Assembly (NCBI GenBank): GCA_947179155.2
Contig: OX359278.1
Coordinates: forward strand, 27,971,273-28,035,272
Origin: Hedera helix
Taxonomy: Eukaryota > Streptophyta > Magnoliopsida > Apiales > Araliaceae
Direction: 5' to 3'
Length of the DNA stretch: 64,000 nt
Positions 36,001-47,207 of the stretch are shown here, in pieces; the first letter of the stretch is position 1, and each line of letters opens with the position of its first letter. The notes below the pieces were generated by a model. It was not told the origin of the DNA. It searched no databases and saw nothing but the letters and a program-made list of their open reading frames with translations. The translations under genes and the position numbers were made by a program.

Positions 36001-37522
36001 TTATTCTTTTTAGAAGATGTATTTGCTTAATACATATATTCTCCCCCTTAATTTTAGGATTTTTTTTTTAAAAAAATATTCTTTATAATAATGTCATATC
36101 AATCATTTTTTCTGTTTTTCTTTTCTTCTTTTGTAGGGTTGTGTACCTTCGTTTGTATGAGTTAATTTTTATAATAACTATATATAATTTTTTTGATTTG
36201 GAAAGTTTATATCGTATTTTATTGTTGGGTAAAGTAAGATTATATTTGAGGAGTGTTTTTACATTTAATTTTTTTTTTATCCACATATAAAATAAATGAG
36301 TGTGGTCTCATCTAATTTCATCTTTAACCCAAATGAGTAGACTATACTCATTTATTTTATATGCAGATAAAAAAAATAAGAAAAGTGAATAAGTCTAGAA
36401 TTTTTCATATTTGAGATCATTTTGTAAAATGTGATTAATGATTTATTTTATAAAATGTTTTGAAAAATTAGTTTGTATTTGGTAAAGAAAAAAACTTAAA
36501 TTAATAAAAGAAAAAAATATTTAGTATAAAAATATTTGTTAGTCACTTATTTTAAGTATAAATTATTAAAATTAAATGTTTTAAAAAATAAAGATGAGTA
36601 ATGGATGTCTGAATTATAAAAATAAATATGAATAGATTAGTAATATACTTAGTCAAACCTTATTATTTTCTGTGTTATAAAATTAGAGATATATTTTTCT
36701 TTTTAATGTGTTCTAAAATTAGATATATATTTATATTTTAAAACAGTAAAGTGATATGATTTTCTAAATTTGTCATTACTTTTTTGCTTATTATTTTTTA
36801 TATCATACCATCAAAGTTGAATTCCTAATTAAAATTGTTCATAAAAAGTATTGTTTTATAAATATATCTTGAAACTGACAAAGTATTAGATTTGATAAAT
36901 ACTCAGAAGCTATAAATTAAGATTTCCGATTATTTTCTTAAAAAATAATTAATCAAACATTTTCTTACCTTTTACTAATGATAATAAGCAACAATCTCAA
37001 ACACCATCCAAGCATTCCGCAACTCTATCATGTATATAATTAAAATCTTTGTGATTGAATGAGTTTTTTTTTTTAAAATAAATAAATAAAAATTTCTCAC
37101 TGAAAAGGATTTCAATAAGTCTGCCCGTCCATCCAATCGTGGGGCATGTCCATGGTCCAAAGGCCGACCCCCTGTGGAAAGTACGAGTATTCACACCGAA
37201 AATATCTAGCTTGTTATTGTCATTTCTTCACCTTAATTCAGGGCCATTAATTTTATTTATTTTTTCATTTTTCCCACCACACTTTATAGTGGGTTCAACG
37301 GAAGCCTCGGCTTCAATTGCATTATTGTCTTAAGTACTTGAACGTGCTAATTTCTAATATCAATTATACATTAGTTTATAGGTAACTTAAACAATTCAGT
37401 ATAATAAATAATTGGTTGAAAATATTTTTTATAATTGTTTATGTCATAAAATACAGCATCATTTGAGACATGCTTTAAAACCTTCTACCTTTTAATTGCA
37501 CAACTAGTTAGTTTTCATATTC
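36001..37522 (+). repeat. Upstream segment of UGT duplication unit, copy 2
   Basis: Colinear with 30440-32850 (less the hAT element) and 40630-42366. It contains a small MITE at 36251-36406 and ends in the promoter of the intact gene. Short frames on either strand are not conserved as proteins. Confidence 0.75.
36251..36406. mobile_element. Small MITE, 156 bp, with 9-bp target duplication (copy 2)
   Basis: Flanked by ATATTTGAG at 36242-36250 and 36407-36415. UGT unit 1 has a single, slightly diverged 'atatttgaaatcatt' at the equivalent point (30619) and no insert. Inside is a long inverted pair around 'aaaataaatgagt...actcatttatttta'. A 9-bp TSD suggests a Mutator-like MITE, but the outermost ends are not clearly inverted. 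Confidence 0.7.
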
Positions 37523-37529
37523 TATAAAA
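37523..37529 (+). promoter_or_regulatory. TATA box of the intact UGT gene
   Basis: TATAAAA in 'catattctataaaagtttg', 77 bp upstream of the ATG at 37600. It is conserved with UGT copies 1 and 3. The leader is A-rich and has no upstream ATG of note. Confidence 0.7.
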
Positions 37530-37599
37530 GTTTGAAAAGCATATATATCTCCTTCAGAGTTCAAGAGCCAGAAGAGAAGCTAACAAAAAATTATCTAGA

Positions 37600-39027
37600 A
37601 TGGCATCCAATGAAAACAAGCACCAAATCGCCAACGCCCAAAACAAAGCCCAAGTAGTTATAGTGATGGTACCCTTCGCCGCACAAGGCCACGTGAACCA
37701 ACTCCTCCATCTCTCCCGCCTCCTCGCACCATATAACATACCCATCCACTACGTTTGCGCCACCCCTTACACCCAAAAACTAAAGTCCCGCTTCCACGGC
37801 TGGGACCCACTCTCCGCCGCCAACATCCATTTCCATGAATTTGAAGTCCCTTCTTTTCACCCCCCTCTTCCTACCCCGGGAGGCTCTCCCAAAATCCCTG
37901 CACCCTTCGGCCCATCAGTTGAAGCATCCGTCTTTCTCCGTGAGCCCGTTGCCAAACTTTTGCGGGCCCTCTCGCCCACGGCCCAAAGGCTAGTAGTTAT
38001 TCATGATTTCTTCATGTCTTCAACTGTTCAAGACATGGTATCCATACCAAACGCCGAGGCCTACACTTTCAGCGGCGCTTCCGCATTTACATCTTTCGCC
38101 GATTGCTGGGAAATGTTTGGAAAGCCTAGTTCAGTTACTGTTGATGACGGAACATTAGATGACCTTCCACAAATCGAAGGTGCTTTCCATCCAGGTGTAC
38201 TTGCCCATATTAACAACCAAAAACCGCATTTAAAGTTGATGAGTGGTGTTATTTATGACGGATGCAGAGTTCTAGAAGGTAAATACATTGATTTAATGGC
38301 ATCAAGGGATATGTTTCATGGCCTAAAGCAATGGGCTCTTGGTCCATTCAATCCGGTGGCGGCCGCCCAAGTAACCGATGGAAAACGCCATAAATGCTTA
38401 AAGTGGCTGGACCAACAAGCTCCCAATTCGGTGATATATGTTTGTTTTGGAACAACGGTTTCGTTATCGGATCAGCAAGTAGAAGAGCTGGCAATCGGGT
38501 TGGAGCAAAGCGGCCAAAAGTTCATTTGGGTATTGAGAGATGCTGATAGAGAAGTTTTGTATCAAGAAGAGGAGGGAGCTGCTGAATTGCCTAACGGGTA
38601 TCAAGAGAGAGTGGAATTGGAAGGGCAGGGGATGGTAATCAGAGATTGGGCGCCCCAGTTGGAGATTTTGGAGAAGCCGGCAACTGGCGGGTTTATGAGT
38701 CATTGTGGATGGAATTCATTGATGGAGAGTTTAACCTTCGGTGTGCCCGTAGCGGCGTGGCCAATGCATTCGGACCAGCCCAGAAATGCGGTGCTAATAA
38801 CAAGGGGGCTGAAAACGGGTATACTGCTGAGGGACTGGGGACTCGGGGATGGATTGGTAACGTCGTTAATGGTTGAAAAGGCGGTTAGAAAATTGATGGC
38901 CTCAAAAGAAGGGGAGGAGATAAGGAAGAGGGCGGTGGAAGTGGGCGATGATGTCCGGAGATCGGTGGCCAAAGGTGGCGTTACTAGAGCAGAGTTGGAT
39001 TCTTTTGTTGCTCACATCACCAAATAG
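37600..39027 (+). CDS. Zeatin O-glucosyltransferase-like UDP-glycosyltransferase (UGT93-type), intact
   Basis: Single-exon gene for a 475-aa protein, the usual length for plant family-1 UGTs, which transfer sugar from UDP-glucose to small molecules in the cytosol. The N-terminus VVIVMVPFAAQGHVNQLLHL carries the catalytic-type His31; Asp136 in VIHDFF is the likely partner. The PSPG donor-binding motif spans residues 350-393, from WAPQLEILEKPATGGF through HCGWNS (His368) to HSDQ. The final Gln393 is typical of UDP-glucose users. One PSPG oddity is Lys359 where many family members have His. The N-terminal block and the C-terminal AAWPMHSDQPRNAVL strongly resemble zeatin O-glucosyltransferases, which store cytokinins as O-glucosides. 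Related UGT93 enzymes may use other acceptors, so the substrate is inferred, not shown. The ATG chosen is the first after the conserved TATA and leader. Neighbours are two broken tandem copies. No intron, stop or frameshift was seen. Confidence 0.95.
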   Translation: MASNENKHQIANAQNKAQVVIVMVPFAAQGHVNQLLHLSRLLAPYNIPIHYVCATPYTQKLKSRFHGWDPLSAANIHFHEFEVPSFHPPLPTPGGSPKIPAPFGPSVEASVFLREPVAKLLRALSPTAQRLVVIHDFFMSSTVQDMVSIPNAEAYTFSGASAFTSFADCWEMFGKPSSVTVDDGTLDDLPQIEGAFHPGVLAHINNQKPHLKLMSGVIYDGCRVLEGKYIDLMASRDMFHGLKQWALGPFNPVAAAQVTDGKRHKCLKWLDQQAPNSVIYVCFGTTVSLSDQQVEELAIGLEQSGQKFIWVLRDADREVLYQEEEGAAELPNGYQERVELEGQGMVIRDWAPQLEILEKPATGGFMSHCGWNSLMESLTFGVPVAAWPMHSDQPRNAVLITRGLKTGILLRDWGLGDGLVTSLMVEKAVRKLMASKEGEEIRKRAVEVGDDVRRSVAKGGVTRAELDSFVAHITK

Positions 39028-39773
39028 AAATGAGTGGGTTAATTTCTATGAAGCCGAATTACGTGCATATGAAGCTATAACAACTCGGACTATCCCGAGT
39101 TCAGAATAAAGTTCAATCTAGTATTGAGTACTAGCCGAGTCATCTTAAGTACACGGCACAATTAAGTACTCCTGTCGCAAGTGTTTGTTTGTTTTATAAA
39201 TTGTAGTACACTTGGTGGCATCCGAGTGTTCAGTGAGCTGCTAGATTATGTTATGCGTTGTAAAAAACATATATCGACTATAATATGACTTAAATTATCT
39301 TTATATCTTTTTCATGTGCCTCGTGACTGATACTATATAGTAGGTACTTAACTATCACATATAAAGAACAGCCAGATTAATTCGAGAGCACATTGGTAGT
39401 CAATGAATAACAAACAAAAATACCAAGAAGAAATTATGAAGATCCATTTCAAATTTAGGACTCTTGATATAACCAAGATTTGCTTATAATCGTACACATT
39501 TTGGAGATTATTCAACAGTTTGTTAATATTAAGTCACAAGCATTATATTTCCGCCAATCAACTGGGATTTTCCAGTACTTTGGCATGGATGGTAAGAGAT
39601 TCTCCTGCAAATTAGGGTTTAACTGTCGTAGAGTTTACCTTACAAGAATAAGAAGAAGAAGAAGAAGAAGAAGAAGATTTAGTTGTAAAAATTAAAATTA
39701 CATACTAACTAAAAATTATTCTTAAAATTAAACAATAATTTGTTAGTTTAATTAATAGTTTTCATATTAAAAT
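39028..39773 (+). repeat. Downstream flank of UGT copy 2
   Basis: Closely parallels 33665-34615 downstream of copy 1. It includes an AGA/GAA trinucleotide run (39650-39676). It breaks off at 39773 where an LTR begins and appears to resume at 54047. A 71-codon frame at 39480-39695 over the GAA run is not supported as a gene. Confidence 0.75.
39082..39110 (+). promoter_or_regulatory. Candidate 3'-end signals of the intact UGT gene
   Basis: An inverted repeat 'aactcggactatcccgagtt' (39082-39101) is followed by AATAAA (39105-39110), about 80 bp after the stop codon. The same arrangement follows UGT copy 1. This is a plausible polyadenylation region. Confidence 0.5.
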
Positions 39774-40231
39774 TGTCGGGATGTATATTTCGCTAAGCAT
39801 GATTGGGTAATTTATATTGGGCTCAGTCCCATTACCCATCAGCTTGACGTTTAAGAGGACTCCTCAGTCCAAGAGGTTTGGGTTAGAATCTTAAACCAAT
39901 TTAGATAATTATTGTTTGTCACATCTAATCCTAATTATAGTGGAAGCTATACTCCGAATGGAATAGGATGATAATTACCCTATTTAATTATACTCTTAAT
40001 AGGAATGATAATGAGCCAAGTAAGTACTATAAATATCTGGTGAACGATAGAAGTAAAGGTGATTAATATCTATTTGCTAAATATTCTTAGCCTACATTGT
40101 TAACTTATCTTGAGACTTCCATTTACTCTTACACTCGAAAAGTCCACCGACGGCCCAAGTCGTCAGGACTTTTGTGCAAGTGTCTTTTTCAGACGAGTGG
40201 TTAGACGTGCGAATAAATTTGATTGTTAACA
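39774..40231 (+). mobile_element. 5' LTR of a Tat-lineage-like Gypsy element (plus-oriented)
   Basis: It starts TGTCGGGATG and ends TTGTTAACA, 458 bp, followed at once by TTGGTATTAGAAGG, a slightly mutated tRNA-iMet primer-binding site. A TATA box, TATAAATA, is at 40028-40035. The 3' two-thirds matches 53686-54046 in the same orientation. The preceding AAAAT (39769-39773) may be the target duplication repeated near 54046. The Tat assignment comes from the antisense additional ORF located before the right-hand LTR. Confidence 0.75.
40028..40035 (+). promoter_or_regulatory. TATA box of the Tat-like LTR
   Basis: TATAAATA within 'agtactataaatatctggtg'. The same string occurs at 53846-53853 in the right-hand LTR, so the promoter core is conserved between the pair. 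Confidence 0.6.
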
Positions 40232-40232
40232 T

Positions 40233-40246
40233 TGGTATTAGAAGGA
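40233..40246 (+). other. Primer-binding site (tRNA-iMet type) of the Tat-like element
   Basis: TTGGTATTAGAAGG begins one or two bases after the LTR end. It differs from the usual TTGGTATCAGAGC by a C-to-T change and later drift. Confidence 0.65.
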
Positions 40247-40879
40247 AGGGAATTTAGTAGAAATCTTTTTTCAACCAAAACAATACATATGAATTAGTCA
40301 ATTTTGAGTATAAAATATTAAAATTAAATGTTTAAAAAAGTAAAGATGAGTAAAAGATATATGAATTATAAAAATAAATAGAATAGATATTATTATTTTT
40401 TATTATAAAATTAGAGATATATTTTTCTTTCTAATGTGATCTAAAATTAGATATATATTTATATTTTAAAATAATAAAGTCTATACATATAATAATTAAA
40501 TATTATATTTATTTATATCATTAAAAAGTAGAGTATGATACAAATTTTAACGTTAAATCTTATTTATTAAAACTATAAATAAAAATAATTTTTAATATAA
40601 TATTTAATTATTGTATGTTTATATTTATTCTTTACGCTTCTATAAGATGTATTTGTTTAATACGTATATTCTCCCCCTTAATTTTAGGATTTTTTTTATA
40701 AAAATTATTCTTTATAATAAGGTCATATCAATCATTTTCTCTGTTTTTCTTTTCTTCTGTTGTAGGGTTGTGTACCTTCGTTTGTATGAGTTAATTTTTA
40801 TAATAACTATATACAATTTTTTTGATTTGGAAAGTTTATATCGTATTTTATTGTTGGGTAAAGTAAGATTATATTTGAG

Positions 40880-41041
40880 GAGTGTTTTTATATTTTTTTT
40901 ATTTTTTTTATTCATATATAAAATAAATAAGTGTGACCCCACTTTGTTTTATCTTTAACCCAAATAAGTGAGTCACAGTCATTTATCTTATATGCAGATA
41001 AGAAAAATAGGTAACAAAAATGAATAAGTCTAGAATTTTTT
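40880..41041. mobile_element. Small MITE, 162 bp, with 9-bp target duplication (copy 3)
   Basis: Same insertion point and same ATATTTGAG duplication (40871-40879, 41042-41050) as the copy at 36251-36406. It was therefore inherited by duplication rather than inserted independently. Confidence 0.7.
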
Positions 41042-41775
41042 ATATTTGAGATCATTTAGTAAAATGTGAATAATAATTTTTTTTATAAAATGTTTTGAAA
41101 AATTAGTTTGTATTTGTTAAAGAAAAAAACTTAAATTAATAAAAGAAAAAAATATTTAGTATAAATATATTTGTTAGTCACTTATTTTAAGTATAAATTA
41201 TTAAAATTAAATGTTTTAAAAAATAAAGATGAGTAATGGATGTATGAATTATAAAAATAAATATGAATAGATTAGTAATATATTTAGTCAAACTTTATTA
41301 TTCTCTCTATTATAAAATTAGAGATATATTTTTCTTTTTAATGTGTTCTAAAATTAGATATACATTTATATTTCAAAACAGTAAAATAATATGATTTTTC
41401 AAATTTGTCATTATTTTTTTACTTATCATTTTTTATATCATAAAAAGTATTGTTTTATAAATATATCTTGAAATTGATGAAGTATTAGATTTGATAAGTA
41501 CTCAGAAGCTATAAATTAAGATTTCTGATTATTTTTATAAAAATTAATTATATTTAAAAAAAATAAAATTAATCAAACATTTTTTGACCTTTTACTAATG
41601 ATTATAAGCAACAATCTCAAACACCATCCAAGCATTCCGCAACTCTATCATGTATATATTTAAAATCTTTGTGAATGAAGTTATTATTTAAAAAAAAAAA
41701 AAAAAAAAAGAATCATGTATATAATGGTTTTTGTTGATTTCTTAGATTAAATATAGTCTAAGATTCCTTTTTCTC

Positions 41776-42050
41776 CTCCAGCAAATGGACTAAATTTAGT
41801 CCAAGACTATATTTAAAATCCTCAAAAGACTATATCTAGGAATTGGATAGTCCATGGACTATAAATTTAATAGTATTTAAATAGAAAAGTAGAAAGATGA
41901 TAGGAGTTTTGTTAAATTTATTAATTATTTTAATCTTTTTATATTATAGTCCATGGGATAGTCCATCTGCTGGAATGATGGAAGACTAAAGGACATTTGA
42001 TGATATCATATGGATTAAATATAATCTATAATATAGTCCATCTGCTGGAG
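41776..42050. mobile_element. MITE with CTCCAGCA.ATGGACTA inverted ends
   Basis: The left end CTCCAGCAAATGGACTA is inverted at the right as TAGTCCATCTGCTGGAG (42034-42050), 16 of 17 matching. A second inverted end-like copy is at about 41948-41965, so the element may be compound. It occurs only in UGT unit 3. The superfamily is not determined because no clear TSD was found. Confidence 0.65.
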
Positions 42051-42366
42051 ATGGCCTTATTGTCATTTCCTCACCTTAATTCAGGGCCATTAATTTTATT
42101 TATTTTTTCATTTTTCCCACGACACTTTATAGTGGGGTCAACGGAAGCCTCGGCTTCAATTGCATTATTGTCTTTTAAGTACTTGAACGTGCTAATTTCT
42201 AATATCAACTATACATTAGTTTATAGGTATCTCAAACAATTCAGATCATAAATAATTGGTTGAAAATATTTTTTATAATTGTTTATGTCATAAAATACAG
42301 CATCATTTGAGACATACTTTAAAACCTTCTACCTTTTAATTGCACAACTAGTTAGTTTTCATATTC

Positions 42367-42373
42367 TATAAAA
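42367..42373 (+). promoter_or_regulatory. TATA box of UGT copy 3 (remnant promoter)
   Basis: TATAAAA in the conserved 'tttcatattctataaaa' context, 95 bp before the ATG at 42462. Confidence 0.55.
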
Positions 42374-42461
42374 TCATGTCCTTTATGAAGACATTTGAAA
42401 GCATATATATCTCCTTCAGAGTTCAAGAGCCAGAAGAGAAGCTAACAAAAAATTATCTAGA

Positions 42462-42581
42462 ATGGCATCCAATTAAAACAAGCACCAAATCGCCAACGCC
42501 CAAAACAAAGCCCAAGTAGTTATAGTGATGGTACCCTTCACCGCACAAGGCCACGTGAACCAACTCCTCCATCTCTCCCGC
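42462..42581 (+). pseudogene. UGT copy 3: 5' stub with nonsense codon, truncated by a repeat
   Basis: The first 40 codons of the glycosyltransferase are present, nearly identical to copy 2 at DNA level. Codon 5 is TAA (42474-42476) where copy 2 has GAA, and one Ala of the AAQGH motif is Thr. Sequence stops matching after 'catctctcccgc' at 42581, exactly where the hAT-like end TAGGCATGCACA begins. The rest of the gene is not found to the right, so a deletion accompanied or followed the insertion. Confidence 0.9.
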
Positions 42582-43347
42582 TAGGCATGCACAACAGGCC
42601 GGCCTGGCCTGGCCCGGTCTGAGCCTGCCAGGCCTTGACCGTTGACCAGGCCGGGCCGGGCCTTTGACTTTTGGCCTGCAGGCCAGGCTGGGCCGGACTT
42701 GACGCTCAAAAAGGGGGTCTGTTGAGGCTTGCAGGCCAGGTCAGGCTTTGGGCCAAGCTAGGGCAGTCCAGTCCGATTCGATTCGATCCATTCCAACAAT
42801 TTTTTTAGTAATTTTAAATATTATTCAAACACCAATTAAAATTTTAAACTTAATTGATATATTAATTAAAAGTAATGTATTACAAGTTACAGCTTTCAAA
42901 TTACAATAATGAAAATTATCTTTTTTATTATTATTTTGCAAATGACTTTCTAGTTGTTACGCTAAGTATCTATTAAAATAAAGATGCAATGAAAGATCTG
43001 TAAGAAGTGTAGGTTGCTAGCTAGGTAAGGAAAATTCTTATATATTACACTAGTCAATGTGTTTTCATGGATTTCTTTAGTTGTATATAAACAAACATGC
43101 AGGAATGAACGTATAAAATACGTCAATTTTATTTTATTTATTGAATGAGTTGTTACAAAGATGAAGTTTTCGTCTACAGTGGGAGAATTGAAGTAGCGAA
43201 TAAAGAAAATCTGCAGACTGGACTAAGCTTTTGGTGAACCAGACCAGGCCAGGCCCAGGTCGGGCCAGGGCCCAGGCCGGGCTTTTTGGCAGGCCAGGCC
43301 AGGCCGGATCTGAGCCAAAAAACTGTGGCCTGTTCGTGGCCCTGTTC
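42582..43347. mobile_element. GC-rich hAT-like element (relative of 31455-32163), right end uncertain
   Basis: The left end TAGGCATGCACA resembles TAGACATGCACA of the element at 31455 and is followed by the same kind of GGCCGGGCC-type cluster. The middle (42780-43200) is AT-rich and a second GC cluster lies at 43240-43345. A candidate right end is near 'ctgttcactta' (43347), but no matching 8-bp duplication of 'tctcccgc' exists there. The right border may have been lost. Overlapping minus-strand frames (43134-43386) merely translate the GC repeat. Confidence 0.55.
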
Positions 43348-44431
43348 ACTTAGGACCTTTCTGTCCATGTTCCTGTTCACACACAATCATTCATCATATC
43401 TATACCATATATCATCATGTATTCTTATAATGAATCCATACATACGAGTTTATTACATTCAAAACTCAACTTACGATACAACATACATCATAAATCACTA
43501 CAATTTCTACTTTGAATAGTACATACGTTCACATTCACCTCGATGGATATACAACCAATTCATCCTTATTTACAATCATGGTTTAACAATTAACTGACCA
43601 TTACATCTCTGGCATCTATCCAATTTTACATTCATGCTTATCAATGAATTCACATCTTTTTTTCTTTTACCTTTAGCTGCACCGGAATCTTCCGGTCTTC
43701 TTGTATTGTACCTGAAATGTTAGTTTATAGCAAGAGTGAGCATAAAACTCAGCAAGTAAATCAGATAACACATTTCATGCTTACAGTTTATATCAATGCG
43801 TCATGCATCCCTTATCTTATTATACTATACTTAATGTCACATAAGTCATGTAGCAAGTAAACCGCATAGTTGCACATAAGCACATTTCAAATATCTATTA
43901 TACTTAGATCTGAAGAACTGGTCTGACTGCCTTTGTTTAACTTAACCTTTTACCGCCTCGCTTGGCCATGTTATCATTTCCTCGCATACCCGTCTTATCG
44001 ATTGCTATTTCGAGCGCCATCTGTCAATACACAATCTATATATATCATTATAGGATCATAAACTTGTATAACTTATCAAACCAATTCCATAAATACATGA
44101 CCATCCGTCTTTAACCATATCACATTTGATGTATTATACCTTATGTAGGTTTATAATACACCCTAATTCGTTTCCAACATTTATCATAACCTTCATCTCC
44201 CTTTCACATAGCTTTAGGCGATATATTATGCCATTCCTTGTCTCATTATGCCTCAACCTCCTATGTATAGCCCATTCTTATTCCTTTAGGGTTTACATAA
44301 CCCATCTCTATCATTTTATATCAAAACATAGCTTTTTGGGCATTTAAAAATTTCTCATAGCTACAGTACACTTTGCCCCGGCCAAATCAGACTGCGTTTG
44401 CCGCGAAGTCTCCTCTGTCCATGAACAGTAG

Positions 44432-44481
44432 ACTGCGCCTCGGCGCAGTTTACAAGTCAAAAGATTGCGCCCCGGCGCAGT
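44432..44481. repeat. GC-rich palindromes in LTR C leader
   Basis: ACTGCGCCTCGGCGCAGT (44432-44449) and ATTGCGCCCCGGCGCAGT (44464-44481) are near-perfect palindromes about 30 bp apart in AT-rich DNA. They are analogous in position to those of LTRs A, B and E but different in sequence. Confidence 0.75.
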
Positions 44482-45760
44482 CCTGCAACTTCAAAATTTT
44501 TGATTTTTGTCCCTGCTTTGTTGATTTTTAAATCCTTAATCACACATCCAAATAACACCAAATTTGGTACACATGTAGACCTCATAACATAGTACTTTAT
44601 AAAATTTTCATTTGCCTCATTTGACTCTTTAAAATCAGAGCTACACTTGCCCATTGGAGGGATGTTCAACATGTTCGCGGACTTGTAAAAATTTGCTTTG
44701 TGATTTTTTGCCATTTGCTTTAAAACTCAATTCCAACACTTAACATAGTTCACTTAGGTCATATATGACATGTCCAAACTTTCAAAATCATAAAACTTCA
44801 CACGAGGCGATTTTTGTCCGTTAAAATCCGTTTCGAGTCAAAACAATCGATTTCGATCGTTCGAATCGTCTTTTCGTTCAAATTTCAATCCGTAGATTAC
44901 CAAATCGACTCTAACGTGTGTATTATCATAAAACCTAAGTGTTTGGCCTCATTACACCTTTAATTCCTCAAAATTGCCAAAAATCACACTTTTGTGCCAT
45001 TTTCAATAACTTTTTCAAACTTTTAATTTTCAAAACTTAAACTTTGTTGACAATTTAATCTCAACACACCACATAGGCAATCATATACACCTTTAACAAT
45101 CTTGTAAGTCCACATAGCTTTTAACTGCACATTCTAATACACTTTACAGATTACAATTTGGTTTACATAAGAAATATAGCCTAATATTATAACTTCCTTA
45201 AACAAACATGTTCTTTCAACCTTTCAGAAACCTCTAAAGTTATCTAGCATAAAATCTTACACGAATCAAACATGCTCAACCTTTCTAACTAGGTTTTCAT
45301 CAAAATTAACAACATAAACACATGATCATGCCTTAACTCATGATTTCTAGCTTAAATTCATACATGAATAGTATATCACCTTTGTTAACATCACTTTCAA
45401 GCCTAGGGTTTTATAACTTTCCAAACGAATAGCACATAAATTACATAAACTTCATAATCAATCCTTATATTATAAGGATTCATGCATGACCATACTTGTT
45501 CTTGAATTTAAACACATTATCATCAAAATTTATAGCTTAAACATCATTTTTACCTTCATGCACTCAACTTCCTTCTAGCTTCAAAGCTTGATAGGGCTTT
45601 ATTCATCACTTTAATGGCTTCATAAGCTTCACTTGATCATTTTCCAGCAACTTCCTTCAAGATTTTATGAACCCTAGCTCCTTTCCTCTTCTTTTCTCTC
45701 TTTATTTTCCAGTAACTTCGAAGGGAAGAAAGAAAATGGACAAGGCTGGATAGATAGAAC

Positions 45761-45786
45761 GTATATATATATATATATATATATAT
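45761..45786. repeat. (AT)n microsatellite in LTR C
   Basis: About 13 TA dinucleotides, close to where the LTR promoter would lie on the minus strand. Confidence 0.9.
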
Positions 45787-47040
45787 GTTTTGCTAGCAAT
45801 TAACCACACTTGGTTAACTTAACTCAAGCCTAGTTAGGGTCATTTAAGTCATTTCTCATCATCAAATATAGACATAATAGTCATTAAACATTTCTAGGAT
45901 TCATATGTCATTCCACCACTTGCTAAGGGCATAATGGTCAATTGCCACAAAATCTAGGAAATTAATTCCCAATTAAATCATAACTTATCCATTGTAATCC
46001 CATTTTGACCCAAACTTGTTTCATCATACTTGAATTTAATTCCATCATTAATTACCTCATAATTGGCTTGTCCCGTAGCATTTGTCACACCATGAAACTT
46101 GAATTTCTTAACTTAATAACAATAATTCACCATAATTGTTAATTTTACAAATATTCATTCTTAATTATCTACGAACCCTGTTTGGTCCCATATTCTATTC
46201 ATTTCATTTTTCAACATCTCAATATAGCCAAATTACTCATTTGTCCATAAACCGCTTCCTCGAGAAGCGAACCTCGACCGGATTACCAAAATCCATCGTC
46301 CTTTGTTCTTTTCAACTCATAATATCAATATTACGATCTCTACGTCCTTTAATTTATTTACTTAATACACAAACGCTAACTTGAACCATACTTGAAATCT
46401 ACATTCTTTCTACTCACATTTGAGAACATTACGTTCTATACTTTACACACCATATCACATTATTATCTCATTTCGACTCAATTTATATTAGTTTCTTAAC
46501 AATTTCCACACATTCATAAATCTTATCTTTAATCCTCAATAAACCGATCAGGTCATACAGTTTCTTATTTACTGCACTTACATACATATCTTAACTTGTC
46601 ATTCTCTTACTCCTGCCTCTTCAGGCCTGTTCATAAAGCTCGTTCCTAATTCTCATAACGTAAACATCAATTCACATAGGCCCTACTCGTTTTCATCATT
46701 CCTTTCCATTCTCTAACTTAACTCTTCTTTCTATACTCGATCACATAAACATATACACATATTCAATCTATTACCTGCTGACACATGACATCGTGTCTTA
46801 CAATAATTTCTCAAATTACCCTATTGCGGGTATTACAACTAATCATTCATCTCCAATACATTATATCACTATTCAACCACCATAGGTTCCTTTTTACGAT
46901 TTAAACCACACAGTTCATGTATATCACATTGATCATTCCTTAATACCTTTATCATTCAACACTAGGTTTTTAAATGCTAACCTTTACTTAAGTCATCATA
47001 ATCCTCATTTGGAGTTTTAATAAAATCCTGGGGTGTCATA

Positions 47041-47053
47041 TGGCTAGCCCTAA

Positions 47054-47093
<40 letters not shown>

Positions 47094-47169
47094 AACTCAT
47101 TAGATGCTGAGAATTATGAAGTACTCTCTCAATTCTTGTGGAAGAACGTAACCTCAATCCATAATAAGA

Positions 47170-47207
<38 letters not shown>

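Larger units (their letters stand above)
40284..42461 (+). repeat. Upstream segment of UGT duplication unit, copy 3
   Basis: Colinear with 35664-37599, including the promoter (TATA at 42367). It carries the same small MITE at 40880-41041 plus a further MITE at 41776-42050 that replaces part of the copy-2 sequence. The similarity begins about 50 bp after the retrotransposon primer-binding site, so this unit lies inside the interval bounded by the two Tat-like LTRs. Frames at 40611-40958 and 40712-40942 are chance products of AT-rich sequence. Confidence 0.75.
43378..47040 (-). mobile_element. LTR C: long Gypsy-like LTR, minus-oriented, left end truncated
   Basis: It is colinear with solo LTR D (49495-52776), from the shared phrase around 'catacatacgagtt.attacat' (43437 versus 49811) to the right end GGGTGTCATA at 47040 (D ends GGGATGTCACA). 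About 300 bp equivalent to the first part of D are missing at the left. It has GC palindromes (44432-44481), the 'cacatccaaataacaccaa' phrase (44544) and a shared 'aaaatccgtttcgagtcaaaacaatcgatttcgatcgttcgaa'-like stretch (from about 44824; 50558 in D). Short frames within are not conserved. Confidence 0.65.

Noticed and set aside
37554..37776. Minus-strand ORFs over the 5' end of the intact UGT, and similar ones at 38464-38972
   Set aside because: Antisense shadows of the UGT coding sequence without features of their own.
40611..40958. 115-codon hydrophobic ORF upstream of UGT copy 3
   Set aside because: The equivalent segments in units 1 and 2 do not keep the frame; AT-rich chance ORF.
43134..43386. 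Minus-strand ORFs rich in Pro/Gly/Ala/Trp
   Set aside because: They translate the GGCC-type repeats of the hAT-like element.
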